From Pedobacter psychrophilus (GTDB lineage Bacteria; Bacteroidota; Bacteroidia; Sphingobacteriales; Sphingobacteriaceae), in NCBI RefSeq assembly GCF_001652725.1, contig NZ_LWHJ01000029.1, positions 124,001-188,000 on the forward strand: a DNA stretch of 64,000 bases, given 5' to 3'. The translations under genes were made by a program, and so were the position numbers. Below, piece after piece: positions 18,099-27,359 of this stretch (position 1 is the first letter of the stretch; each line of letters begins with the position of its first letter). The notes beneath the pieces are model-generated. The model was not told the origin of the DNA and ran no database searches. It was given only the letters and a program-made list of their open reading frames with translations.

Positions 18099-18443
18099 TG
18101 TTATTATATTAGACTTAAATATCAATTTAAAGCTATATTCAATTAATAGAATTTATAAGTAAATTGCCAATACTAATGACTAAGTATTAAATTTTATTTA
18201 ATTTATTAACTACCGGTATAATTTAATTCTTTTATTTTAATATCTTACTTTTATCTTTCCTATGGTTGTCTTATAGTTTTCGTATAGTTATGGTAAAGTG
18301 AAGCTAATATTGACTTTTGTTTGATGATTTTTAACTTAAGATTAATATTGTTAATTTTTAGTTTTAAAATTGTTGGATATAGCAGAGTAATGTTGATTGT
18401 TCGTTTTTTGATCTGCTGATATTTCTTGATCATTTAGTTTATT

Positions 18444-18468
18444 ATAGGTTCAAATCCTATTGACTGTA
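18444..18468 (+). other. tRNA 3'-end-like fragment (T-arm plus acceptor strand)
   Basis: ATAGG-TTCAAAT-CCTAT (18444-18460) is a perfect 5-bp T-stem with a canonical TTCAAAT T-loop. Seven bases (TGACTGT) and an A follow, where an acceptor strand and discriminator would be, and then a terminator. The matching 5' acceptor ACAGTCA and a proper anticodon arm were not found upstream, so it is at best a fragment or decayed tRNA. Coincidence is possible. Confidence 0.3.
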
Positions 18469-18499
18469 AAAAGTCTTACATCGGTTAGTAAGGCTTTTT
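18468..18499 (+). terminator. Rho-independent terminator
   Basis: AAAAAGTCTTAC (18468-18479) pairs with GTAAGGCTTTTT (18488-18499) with one G-T pair and an 8-nt loop. It directly follows the tRNA-like arm, and is 370 bp from the peptidase stop. Confidence 0.75.
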
Positions 18500-18610
18500 G
18501 CGTTAAGCTTAGTTATACCTTCATAAATAACCTGTCATTTTTGCTACTTCCATTAGTTGTAGCTATATATTATTTATTTAATCATCTCTTTTTCAGTTAG
18601 TTAATTGTGT

Positions 18611-18630
18611 TGTCTACGCTTTGTCTACGC
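18611..18630 (+). promoter_or_regulatory. TGTCTACGC direct repeat upstream of the first giant locus
   Basis: TGTCTACGC occurs twice with a 2-bp spacer, a period of 11 bp, ending 99 bp before the ATG at 18730. The same paired repeat lies 107 bp before the second giant gene at 27360. It is a candidate activator or operator site shared by the two loci. Confidence 0.55.
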
Positions 18631-18729
18631 TTTGGTTTGTTGGCGCATCATAAATTATAGTTATTTTCAGTTTTTTATTGCCTAAACTGTTTTTTGGCAA
18701 TGTATTTGGCAAGAAATGAAGGCCGCCCT

Positions 18730-18876
18730 ATGAAAATACTTTTACTACTTATATCATTTCTTGCTACAATTGGTTTAACAACAAAATCGCTTGCGCAAGC
18801 ACCCACCATTACATCGTTTGTACCAATCAATCCATCTAAAGAACTAATAAGTAGCGCAATCCGCTTTAAAAAATAA
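18730..18876 (+). pseudogene. Remnant of a secreted-protein gene (signal peptide only)
   Basis: The 48-residue frame encodes a clear signal peptide (ILLLLISFLATIGLTTKSLAQ) followed by APTITSFVPINPSK, which resembles the start of an IPT/TIG-type domain, and then stops. A similar PTITSFSPSTA segment starts an IPT/TIG domain inside the next gene. The upstream DNA shares the TGTCTACG repeat and a TTGGCAAT box with the promoter region of the second giant gene, so the promoter seems to belong to this start. Either the remainder of the gene was deleted, leaving the first giant under its promoter, or it is now a leader peptide: its stop is 8 bp before the giant's ATG. An in-frame ATG at 18694 is less likely. 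Confidence 0.55.
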
Positions 18877-18884
18877 AACGATTT

Positions 18885-21800
18885 ATGAAAAAACATCTAC
18901 TTATTTATCTGTGCTTATGGTGCGTTTCTACCATGGCAAGTTATGGTCAGAGTTTACCTGCACTGGCCAACATCGAAAGTAGCTCGGTTACGTATACCAG
19001 ACAAACCAACGTACAAATAACAGGCACTATCGTGGTCAGCAGTCCCAGTGCTTTATATGGAGCGAAGGTTAGTATTGCTGGCTTCAACGTAGGAGACCAA
19101 TTGGTTTTCGTCAATCAAAGTGGTATAGCCGGGTCTTACAATACGGTTACGGGATTACTTACCTTAAGTGGTGTTGCTACGACAGGAAGTTATCAAACTG
19201 CGCTAAGGAGCATCAGATTTTACAATGGTGCTGCCAACCCTGCTTTGGGAACCAGAAACATTAGCTTTGTAACGTTTTATGGAGCGGATCCAAGTAATAC
19301 CGTAAGTAGAGATGTGGTTGTTGCTACTGCTACTACTCCTACAGTTACCACGGCCGCAGCCAGCGCTATCACCGCAACGAGTGCGGTTTTAGGAGGCAAT
19401 GTGACCAACAACGGTGGCGTAAGTGTTACTGAGAGAGGAATTTCGTACCTATTATCCACCTCAGATGAAGGAAGTACAAGAGTTGCCAATGGCAGCGGTA
19501 ACGGGAACTATTCAGCAACGATCAGCGGACTTGCTCCAGGTAAATCATATTATTTTCAGGGTTATGCTACCAATGCTGTTGGTACAGCTTATGGTCCTTT
19601 ATTAAGTTTTACAACTGCTGCAGTGCCAACGGTAGCTAGCGTGTCAGTTCCTGCTAATGGTACTTACCGAACAGGACAAACGCTTTCATTTACGGTCAAT
19701 TTTTCGTCAAACGTAACAGTCGGCAATACCCCTCAACTAGCCCTTGGTATTGGGTCTTCAAATAAAACGGCCACTTATAGCAGTGGTTCAGGAACATCCG
19801 CATTAACATTTACTTATGTGGTGGCAAGCGGCGATCTAGATAACAATGGTATCGCTATTGGTACCCTAGGGTTAAATGGTGGCACCATTAGAAATGATTC
19901 CAATTACGATGCTGACTTGACATTAAATGGTGTTGCTTCAACCGTAGGCGTGAGGGTAGATGGGGTGGCACCTACTACGGTCATCAGTTCTTCAGCAGGT
20001 ACATCGGGTTCAACAATCAACAACACGCCCATTCCATTTACGATTACCTTTTCTGAAAGTGTAGCAAGTTTTGTGCTGGGCGATATTTCGGTATCCAATG
20101 GAACCACTAGTGACTTCAGTGGAAGTGGTACGACATACAGCTTTAATGTTACACCAACAACTCCCGGAACCGCTACCACAGTCAATGTTGCGGCCAACGT
20201 AGCACAAGATGCCGCAGGTAATGGTAACACGGCTGCAACAGCTTACAGCCTTACCTACCAGCCTATACAGGTCAACTCCATTACCCGACTTTCGCCATCG
20301 CCTACTGCAACAAGCACCATCACTTTCCGCGTAGTTTTTTCAGGTAGCGTTACCGGGCTAACCACTGGTAATTTCGGCGTTTCTGCACCTGGCATTACTA
20401 GTGCTTCCGTGGCCAGCGTGGTTGGCTCGGGAACAACATATACGGTAACAGTAAATACGGGTGCAGGCGATGGCACTCTGAGACTAAATCTGGCGAATAA
20501 TAGTGGAATTTCGCCAAGCATATCTAATACTCCTTATAATTCTGGTGAGGTTTATACGATTACAAAAAGTTTTTCGGCCGCACCATTACTTACATTGGTT
20601 GGTACCGGCGGAACTGGTAGTGACGTTACTGCGTATTTAGATTTTGTGCGAGTTTTGAGCGCAGGTTCTGCAGTAACAAATGCGCTGAAAAACCCAAGTT
20701 TTGAAACGCATGACCCATACAATGGTGGCAATACTTTTACATACAATCCAACAGGTGCAAATTGGGTATTTAATACCCTATCTGGAATAGCAGATGCAGG
20801 CAGCGCTTTTACACCAACAACACCGATACCAAACGGCATAGCGGTCGCATTTATACAGAGCAGCGGAGGGAGTGGAGGGATTCACGGAATGTTGTCACAA
20901 AATATTGCCGTTCCAACAGGCACTAATTATCAAGTTAGCTTTCAGGCTGCCCAACGTGTTTGTTGTACTACACTTGATCAAAGCATTAATGTGTTTTTAA
21001 ATGGCGTATATTTTGGTAACATACAACCTGGCAGTTCAAATTATTCAACTTTTACATCTGCCATATTTGGAGTGACCGCACCGGCTTTAACGGCAACCAT
21101 CAGCAGTAGTGCCAATAATCCTACAAGCACCTCACCCATCCCTGTTACCGTCACCTTTTCGCAAGCGGTTACTGGTTTTATCAGTAGTGATGTAGTGCTA
21201 ACCAATGGTACGATCGGCAATTTTGCTGGTAGCGGCAATACATTTACATTTGATGTTATACCTACTGCCAGCGGCGATGTGAAAATAGATTTGCCAGCAA
21301 ATAGTGCTGTAGATGTAAACAATACTGGCAATACCGTTGCCACACAATTTGTTATTAACTACCAACCCGCCCCAACCATTACTTCCTTCTCTCCAAGTAC
21401 AGCTTACGTAGGAAGTTTATTAACCATAACAGGATCAGGTTTATTAAACCCGACAGCCATTAGCATTAGCGGGGTAAATGCAATACCAATCAGTAACAAT
21501 GGAACCACTTTAGTTGCCATGGTGATGCCGGGCACAACAACTGGGTCTGTTTCTGTTACCACATTAAGCGGTACAGCAACTGGCTCAGGAAACTTAACCG
21601 TTGAAAAAGCAAATCCACCCAATACGCAGCAGGGGAGTAAAATAGTGGGGGTGGGCAATACGGGGGCGGCCGTACAAGGTTGGTCCGTATCCCTGAGTGC
21701 AGACGGGAACACCGCCATTGTTGGGGGATATGCTGACAATAGTAATCAGGGAGCGGCATGGGCATATACCCGTAGCGGTAACTCATGGAGCCAGCAGGGG

Positions 21801-24800
21801 AGCAAATTGGTGGGGACGGGAAATACAGGGACGGCCCTACAAGGTTATTCCGTATCCCTGAGTGCCGACGGGAAAACCGCAATAGTGGGAGGTTATTTGG
21901 ACAATAATGAACAAGGAGCGGCATGGGTATATACCCGCAGCGGAAACACTTGGAACCAACAGGGGAGCAAATTAGTGGGGACGGGAATTATAGGGACGGC
22001 CCTACAAGGTTATTCTGTATCCCTGAGTGCCGACGGGAATACCGCCATTGTTGGGGGATATGCTGACAATAGTAATCAGGGAGCGGCATGGGCATATACC
22101 CGTAGCGGAAACACTTGGAGCCAGCAGGGCAACAAATTGGTGGGGACTGGAAATACAGGGGCGGCTAGACAAGGTTACTCCGTATCTCTGAGTGCCGACG
22201 GAAACACTGCCATTGTTGGGGGATATGCAGACAATAGTAACCAAGGAGCGGCATGGGCATATACCCGTAACGGAAACACTTGGGGCCAGCAGGGCAACAA
22301 ATTGGTGGGAACGGGAAATGCGGGGACGGCCAGACAAGGTTGGTCCGCATCCATGAGTGCAGACGGGAATACCGCCATAGTGGGGGGATATAATGACAAT
22401 AGTGGCCAAGGAGCGATATGGGCTTATAATTTTGTACCTTCTAATAATGCAAATTTAAGTGCATTAACAACATCCGCAGGAAATATAACACCAGCTTTTG
22501 ATGCAGCTACAATAGGCTACACTTCAAGTGTTCCCGATGCTACAACATCAATAACGGTAACACCAACATCAACGGATGCAACCGCAACAATTCAGGTTAG
22601 GGTAAATAATGAAACTTATGCTACAGTAACTAGTGGTTCTGCTTCTGCTTCCTTGAGCCTTAATTCTGGTGCAAACCCAATCGATGTTAAGGTAACCGCA
22701 CAAGATGGTACAACTACAAAAACCTATACAATTACAGTAACGAGGGCGGCTGTAAGTGCAAACGCAGATTTATCGGCTTTAAATTTAAGTTCGGGTATTT
22801 TATCTCCGACTTTTGCTGCTGCAACAATAGGCTATACCGCAAGCGTAAGTAATGCTACAACCAGTATCACCGTAACACCGACAAAGGCAGAGGCAAACGC
22901 AACAATTAAGGTTAACGGAACAACGGTTGCGTCTGCTGCAGCATCAGGAGCAATTGCTTTGAATGTCGGTAGCAATACAATTACAACAATAGTTACCGCA
23001 CAGAATGGTACAACAAAAACCTATACCGTTACGGTAACTAGAGCAGCAAGTGCAAACGCAGATTTATCAGCTCTAGATTTAAGCTCTGGTACTTTATCTC
23101 CAACTTTTGCAGCAGCAACAATTGGTTATACGGCAAGTGTTGCAAACGCAACGATAAGCATAACCTTAACCCCAACAAAGGCAGAGGCAAACGCAACAAT
23201 TGAGGTTAACGGAACAACGGTTGCGTCTGCTGCAGCATCAGGGGCAATAGCTTTAAATGTCGGTAGCAATACAATTACAACAATAGTTACCGCACAGAAT
23301 GGTACAACAAAAACCTATGCCCTTACGGTAACACGGAAAGATTCACAGACCATCACCTTTGATGCACTGGCAACCAAAGCCTATGCAGATGCCGACTTTG
23401 ACCCTGCGGCAAATTCATCTTCAAACCTAACTGTAAGCTACACGAGTAGCAATACCGCAGTAGCCACTATCGTAAGTGGAAAGATTCGTATCATAGGGGT
23501 TGGAATGTCAACAATAACCGCTTCACAGGCAGGAAACGCAAGTTATGATGCTGCGGCTGATGCTACACAAACCTTAACGGTAAACAAAGCGACAGCGACA
23601 TTGACTTTAAGCAATCTTACCCCAACTTATGATGGTGCTGCAAAATCGGCAACGGTAACCACCAGTCCTGTTGGTTTATCTGGAGTTACCATTACTTATG
23701 ATGGTAGTGCAACTGCTCCTACTTTAGCCGGAACTTATGCAGTTGTGGCTAAGTTGATCAACGATAATTATACCGCAACTGATGCGACAGGAAACCTGGT
23801 GATCGGAAAGGGAACGGCTACTTTGGCTTTGAGTGGATTGAGTCACACCTATGACGGTGCTGCTAAATCTGCTTCAGTAATTACAAACCCTGTTGGGTTA
23901 TCAGGGGTTACTATTACTTATGATGGTAGTACAACTGCTCCTACTTTAGCTGGAACTTATGCAGTTGTTGCTTCTTTGACTAACGCGAACTATACCGCAA
24001 CGAATGCTACCGGTAATTTGGTGATTAGAAAGGGATCGGCTACTTTGACTTTGAGTGGTTTGAGTCAGACTTATGACGGTGCTGCAAAATCAGCTTCGGT
24101 AATTACTAATCCTGTTGGTTTATCTGGAGTTGCCATTACTTATGATGGTAGTGCAAATGCTCCTACTTTAGCCGGAACTTATTCAGTTATTTCTTCTTTG
24201 ACTAATGCTAACTATACTGCAACTAATGCTAGCGGTAGTTTAGTGATAGGAAAGGCTAATCAAACCATTACTTTCCCTGTGATAGCAAATAAAACCATCA
24301 ATGATCCAGATTTCGATCCTGCTGCCACTACAACTTCTAATCTTAGCATTTCTTATACCAGTAGTGATTTGAACGTTGCAACTATTGTAAATGGGAAAGT
24401 TCACATTGTAGGACAAGGAAATACTGATATTACGGCAATACAATCAGGAAATACCAATTATAATTCTAGTAGTTTCTTGAGACAGCTTACCGTAGGTACG
24501 GCCTTACCAGTTTCTTTCGTCAGCTTTGATGCTAAAATAAACAATGCTGGTTCTGTTGATTTAATCTGGGTAACTGCATCTGAGAAAAACAACAGCCACT
24601 TTGTTGTATTAAAATCAATAGACGGAGTTAATTTTTATGAGTTAGCTAAAATCAGCGGAAGCGGAAATAGCGACAAACAAAACCGTTACCAAACGGAGGA
24701 TAAAAATCCGGCAAACGGAAATAATTATTACCAATTGGTGCAATATGATATTGATGGGAAAGCGACTGTTTTGGCTACAAAAGTTGTGAGGGTTTCTTTA

Positions 24801-25046
24801 GCAGTTACTACTGAGGTTTCGGTTTATCCAAACCCTATCCAAGATGTGGTAAACGTGAAGTTTGAAACTGGACGATTTAGTTCCATTAAGTTGATTGATA
24901 TGAGCGGAAAGGTGTTGATGTTGAAACCTATTGATGGCAAACAATCTTTGATGAGTTTAGAGATGGTTGATTTACCAGCTACAAGTTATATCATCCGTTT
25001 GGAAGGAATCAACGGTATTGTTAGCAAAACCTTTGTTAAAGAATAA
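18885..25046 (+). CDS. Giant secreted multidomain protein with T9SS sorting domain (2053 residues)
   Basis: The protein has a signal peptide (cleavage near residue 22, after ASYGQ). By eye the domains are a beta-rich N-terminal domain to about 145; a fibronectin-like domain 147-243; several Ig-like domains 247-560; a region with a NPSFET carbohydrate-binding-like start at about 565-730; another Ig-like domain to 825; IPT/TIG 826-905; five FG-GAP_2 propeller repeats of 55 residues (914-1183); three cadherin-like sandwiches (1186-1485); a Big2-like domain; three MBG repeats (1567-1790); a second Big2-like domain; and a C-terminal T9SS sorting domain starting SVYPNPIQD near 1980. It is therefore likely secreted through T9SS to the cell surface, perhaps as an adhesin. 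The ligand is unknown. It is more G+C-rich than its neighbours, with many near-identical internal DNA repeats. Confidence 0.88.
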   Translation: MKKHLLIYLCLWCVSTMASYGQSLPALANIESSSVTYTRQTNVQITGTIVVSSPSALYGAKVSIAGFNVGDQLVFVNQSGIAGSYNTVTGLLTLSGVATTGSYQTALRSIRFYNGAANPALGTRNISFVTFYGADPSNTVSRDVVVATATTPTVTTAAASAITATSAVLGGNVTNNGGVSVTERGISYLLSTSDEGSTRVANGSGNGNYSATISGLAPGKSYYFQGYATNAVGTAYGPLLSFTTAAVPTVASVSVPANGTYRTGQTLSFTVNFSSNVTVGNTPQLALGIGSSNKTATYSSGSGTSALTFTYVVASGDLDNNGIAIGTLGLNGGTIRNDSNYDADLTLNGVASTVGVRVDGVAPTTVISSSAGTSGSTINNTPIPFTITFSESVASFVLGDISVSNGTTSDFSGSGTTYSFNVTPTTPGTATTVNVAANVAQDAAGNGNTAATAYSLTYQPIQVNSITRLSPSPTATSTITFRVVFSGSVTGLTTGNFGVSAPGITSASVASVVGSGTTYTVTVNTGAGDGTLRLNLANNSGISPSISNTPYNSGEVYTITKSFSAAPLLTLVGTGGTGSDVTAYLDFVRVLSAGSAVTNALKNPSFETHDPYNGGNTFTYNPTGANWVFNTLSGIADAGSAFTPTTPIPNGIAVAFIQSSGGSGGIHGMLSQNIAVPTGTNYQVSFQAAQRVCCTTLDQSINVFLNGVYFGNIQPGSSNYSTFTSAIFGVTAPALTATISSSANNPTSTSPIPVTVTFSQAVTGFISSDVVLTNGTIGNFAGSGNTFTFDVIPTASGDVKIDLPANSAVDVNNTGNTVATQFVINYQPAPTITSFSPSTAYVGSLLTITGSGLLNPTAISISGVNAIPISNNGTTLVAMVMPGTTTGSVSVTTLSGTATGSGNLTVEKANPPNTQQGSKIVGVGNTGAAVQGWSVSLSADGNTAIVGGYADNSNQGAAWAYTRSGNSWSQQGSKLVGTGNTGTALQGYSVSLSADGKTAIVGGYLDNNEQGAAWVYTRSGNTWNQQGSKLVGTGIIGTALQGYSVSLSADGNTAIVGGYADNSNQGAAWAYTRSGNTWSQQGNKLVGTGNTGAARQGYSVSLSADGNTAIVGGYADNSNQGAAWAYTRNGNTWGQQGNKLVGTGNAGTARQGWSASMSADGNTAIVGGYNDNSGQGAIWAYNFVPSNNANLSALTTSAGNITPAFDAATIGYTSSVPDATTSITVTPTSTDATATIQVRVNNETYATVTSGSASASLSLNSGANPIDVKVTAQDGTTTKTYTITVTRAAVSANADLSALNLSSGILSPTFAAATIGYTASVSNATTSITVTPTKAEANATIKVNGTTVASAAASGAIALNVGSNTITTIVTAQNGTTKTYTVTVTRAASANADLSALDLSSGTLSPTFAAATIGYTASVANATISITLTPTKAEANATIEVNGTTVASAAASGAIALNVGSNTITTIVTAQNGTTKTYALTVTRKDSQTITFDALATKAYADADFDPAANSSSNLTVSYTSSNTAVATIVSGKIRIIGVGMSTITASQAGNASYDAAADATQTLTVNKATATLTLSNLTPTYDGAAKSATVTTSPVGLSGVTITYDGSATAPTLAGTYAVVAKLINDNYTATDATGNLVIGKGTATLALSGLSHTYDGAAKSASVITNPVGLSGVTITYDGSTTAPTLAGTYAVVASLTNANYTATNATGNLVIRKGSATLTLSGLSQTYDGAAKSASVITNPVGLSGVAITYDGSANAPTLAGTYSVISSLTNANYTATNASGSLVIGKANQTITFPVIANKTINDPDFDPAATTTSNLSISYTSSDLNVATIVNGKVHIVGQGNTDITAIQSGNTNYNSSSFLRQLTVGTALPVSFVSFDAKINNAGSVDLIWVTASEKNNSHFVVLKSIDGVNFYELAKISGSGNSDKQNRYQTEDKNPANGNNYYQLVQYDIDGKATVLATKVVRVSLAVTTEVSVYPNPIQDVVNVKFETGRFSSIKLIDMSGKVLMLKPIDGKQSLMSLEMVDLPATSYIIRLEGINGIVSKTFVKE
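21627..22434 (+). repeat. Five tandem 165-bp repeats inside the first giant gene
   Basis: Repeat units start at 21627, 21792, 21957, 22122 and 22287, each encoding 55 residues of the QQGSKLVGTG ... SADGNTAIVGGY type. They are nearly identical at DNA level, including synonymous positions. The last unit is slightly shortened and diverged. This implies recent amplification or ongoing homogenisation. Confidence 0.85.
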
Positions 25047-25332
25047 ACTTTGTTATTAGTTTTGAAACGGCTGCCTAATAATGTTTAATGAGGGTTATGA
25101 AAATAACAAATGATTTATGATGCCTAAATGAAATCAAAATATAGTTCAGTGAGGGGTGTTGAAAAGATTTTAACCACCTCTAGCAAAAGAGTTATGCTTG
25201 GATTGATATAAATTTATAATTATAATATTATTTGGCATTAAATTAAAAAGTTATTGCATCACTATAAATGTCACTTGTTATTAAACAATAAGTAACTTGC
25301 GGAGCTATAACTACTTAAGGCATTAATCTATA
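25047..25332. other. Gap with degenerate copy of the second giant's 3' flank
   Basis: The first 40 bp after the stop (TTTGTTATTAGTTTTGAAACGGCTGCC) match the flank of the second giant gene. The right arm of the terminator and its T-run are missing, so transcription may read on toward the regulator gene. No other element was recognised. Confidence 0.6.
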
Positions 25333-27057
25333 GTGAAAAAGAATATACTACAAATTTTATTTTTACTATTTACCTGCCCAGTATTTGCACAGTCTTCAAA
25401 TACAATAAACGAAATTAAAATTTCTAGCTATGAAGTACTGCCAGATAAGGGATATAGCTTAAATGAAATACTTAAAGATAAAACCCTTCCTTTTAAACAA
25501 ACAGATTCATTAGTAGATGCGAATAGCTATTGGGTAAGGCTACTGGTTTTTAACTCAATAGCGGAGGAAAGAAAATATATCATTACTGTTTACCCTAATA
25601 TCAATACTAGCATTTATCATTTTGACGCACAAAGTGGAAAATGGATTGTTCACTTTTCTAGATTAAATAATAGAAAAAACCTTTTGTTGTTAGGAAAACA
25701 TCCCTACCGAATTAGCGCACTTAGCAGAGATACTTTCTATATCAAAATAGATGTAAATGGTCCCAATTCTATTGATAGCAGGTTTAAATTAAAAATAATA
25801 TTCACACCAGAGGCAGATGAAATCAGCGGACAACAAACTGCGAATGCAGCGTGGTTAGTTGCGTTTGTTGTGCTTATCCTGTTTATTTTCAATAATCTAA
25901 TTATTTATTTGGGTACCAGGGATAAAACCATTTTGTATTATATTATGACGCAATTTGGAGCCATTTTTTACCTAACCGCTTACTATTATTTGTTTGATTT
26001 TGGCAGCTACTATTTATTTAGCTCCATGCTATTTGAGCAGTTCCGCTTTTACGATATTAATGCTTTACTTATGCATTTAGGTATTGTTTTAGTATTTTTT
26101 GGACTGGTGCAGCTTACCCGAAATTATTTGAATATTAAGCAATATTTACCATTAGACGATCGCTTATTAAGGTTTTCTCTTTATATATATGTGGCATTGA
26201 GTATCATCATTGCTTTAATTAATATATTTGGATTTTATCTGGAAAATTATACTATAAAAGCTGATAATGCCTATTGCTCCTTTTTAATATTTTTAATCAT
26301 ATACATATCTTTAAAAGCCTATCATAAAAAAATTCCTTTATCAAAACCTTTTCTATTTGCTAATTTGCTTCCATTAATCTTTGTTCTTTTTATTCCTATT
26401 TATCATATTATCACTTCAGGCCACAGTACATGGCTTCCTATTGCCGCAGTCATTTCTCAAGCCTTAGGATTCTCCATTGCCTTACTTACACGGACAAAAG
26501 CATTAGAACAAGCGTTAAAATTGAATGAGTTGGAAAGCCAGCAATTAGAATTCAATATGAAAGAGGTTTTATATCTCAACAAGCTTAATGCGTTAGAAAT
26601 AGAGCAGAAGAATGCCGAGATTTCGATTGAAAAAAACAGAAACGAAAATTTACAGCTCAACCTCGAACTTAATCAACGTGAACTCGCTTCTTCTGCCTTA
26701 AATATGGTGCAAAAGAGCGAGTTACTCACCTTGTTAAAGGAACAAATTCAAAAGCTCAATTGGATGGATCGTTACCATACTAAAAAAAATGTTGAAGAGC
26801 TTAACGAGCTATTGCAAAGTAATATCCAGTTGGATAGTGATTGGGATAAATTCAAGCTTCATTTTGAACAAGTGCATCCGCAATTTTTCAATAATTTAAA
26901 AACCCTACATCCAAGCTTAACCGCAAAAGAAATTCGCTTATATACCTATTTTGAAATGAAGCTGAGTCACAAAGAAATTGCAGCTTTATTAGCTATAGAT
27001 CAGGCCAGTGTTAGAAGAGCAAAAACGAGGTTAGTCAAAAAAATGGCTCAAACTTAA
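25333..27057 (+). CDS. Membrane-tethered 7TM-DISM sensor with LuxR-like helix-turn-helix
   Basis: The 574-residue protein has a signal peptide (to about residue 20), an extracellular 7TMR-DISMED2-like beta domain (about 25-165, with SYWVRLLVFNS), and seven membrane helices at about 172-390. A long cytoplasmic coiled coil rich in Glu, Leu and Asn follows (about 395-470). The C-terminus has TAKEIRLYTYF ... SHKEIAALLAIDQASVRRAKTRL, a LuxR/GerE-like helix-turn-helix. Such proteins are thought to sense extracellular ligands and regulate transcription directly. The start is GTG at 25333. It lies between two giant secreted-protein genes on the same strand, so local control of these is a reasonable inference. 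No kinase or receiver domain is present. Confidence 0.85.
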   Translation: MKKNILQILFLLFTCPVFAQSSNTINEIKISSYEVLPDKGYSLNEILKDKTLPFKQTDSLVDANSYWVRLLVFNSIAEERKYIITVYPNINTSIYHFDAQSGKWIVHFSRLNNRKNLLLLGKHPYRISALSRDTFYIKIDVNGPNSIDSRFKLKIIFTPEADEISGQQTANAAWLVAFVVLILFIFNNLIIYLGTRDKTILYYIMTQFGAIFYLTAYYYLFDFGSYYLFSSMLFEQFRFYDINALLMHLGIVLVFFGLVQLTRNYLNIKQYLPLDDRLLRFSLYIYVALSIIIALINIFGFYLENYTIKADNAYCSFLIFLIIYISLKAYHKKIPLSKPFLFANLLPLIFVLFIPIYHIITSGHSTWLPIAAVISQALGFSIALLTRTKALEQALKLNELESQQLEFNMKEVLYLNKLNALEIEQKNAEISIEKNRNENLQLNLELNQRELASSALNMVQKSELLTLLKEQIQKLNWMDRYHTKKNVEELNELLQSNIQLDSDWDKFKLHFEQVHPQFFNNLKTLHPSLTAKEIRLYTYFEMKLSHKEIAALLAIDQASVRRAKTRLVKKMAQT

Positions 27058-27232
27058 GTGTATATATTCTTCATAAATGCACAGTAAAAGGCTAATACAA
27101 TAGCGTCACTGAAATTTCAATAAATCTCTTTACAAAGTTTTATTAAAAATTAGTGTCCAAATTCATCTTCAGGGCACTTTGTAATTCTCAATTATCAAAA
27201 TAATCATTTGATTATCAATATATTGTGATACC

Positions 27233-27252
27233 TGTCTACGCTCTGTCTACGT
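27233..27252 (+). promoter_or_regulatory. TGTCTACG direct repeat upstream of the second giant gene
   Basis: TGTCTACGC and TGTCTACGT repeat with a period of 11 bp, as at 18611. A TTGGCAAT box at 27328-27335 also has a counterpart at 18694-18701, at almost the same distance from its ATG. A TTTTTTG stretch at about 27283 may be part of the promoter. The 302-bp gap has no coding potential. Confidence 0.55.
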
Positions 27253-27359
27253 CCGTTTTATGCCATCCCGTTTATAATCTCCTTTTTTGCGGAAATTGAA
27301 TTGATGCGAATTCTTTGCGACAAGAGGTTGGCAATAATTTAAATTCTTAAACATTTCTT

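Larger units (their letters stand above)
18100..18610. other. Non-coding AT-rich gap before the secreted-protein block
   Basis: No gene is visible between the peptidase and the short ORF at 18730. The stretch is strongly AT-rich. It holds a tRNA 3'-end-like arm at 18444-18468 and a terminator at 18468-18499, and lies just left of the TGTCTACG repeat. G+C content rises visibly after about 18.9 kb. Confidence 0.6.

Noticed and set aside
18393-18468. Complete tRNA gene
   Set aside because: Only the T-arm and 3' acceptor-like bases are present; no matching 5' acceptor, D-arm or anticodon arm could be drawn.
18675-18896. 73-codon minus-strand frame near the first giant gene
   Set aside because: It is the antisense of the signal-peptide remnant and the giant's start, with no supported features.
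21404-22409. Long minus-strand open frames opposite the tandem repeats
   Set aside because: They arise from the periodic coding sequence of the first giant gene and lack start context, recognisable domains or independent composition.
21627-22434. CRISPR-like array
   Set aside because: The 165-bp repeats are contiguous coding repeats without spacers.
18600-27260. TGTCTACG repeats as insertion-element ends
   Set aside because: They are direct repeats in the same orientation, both at similar distances from a start codon, with no transposase between them.
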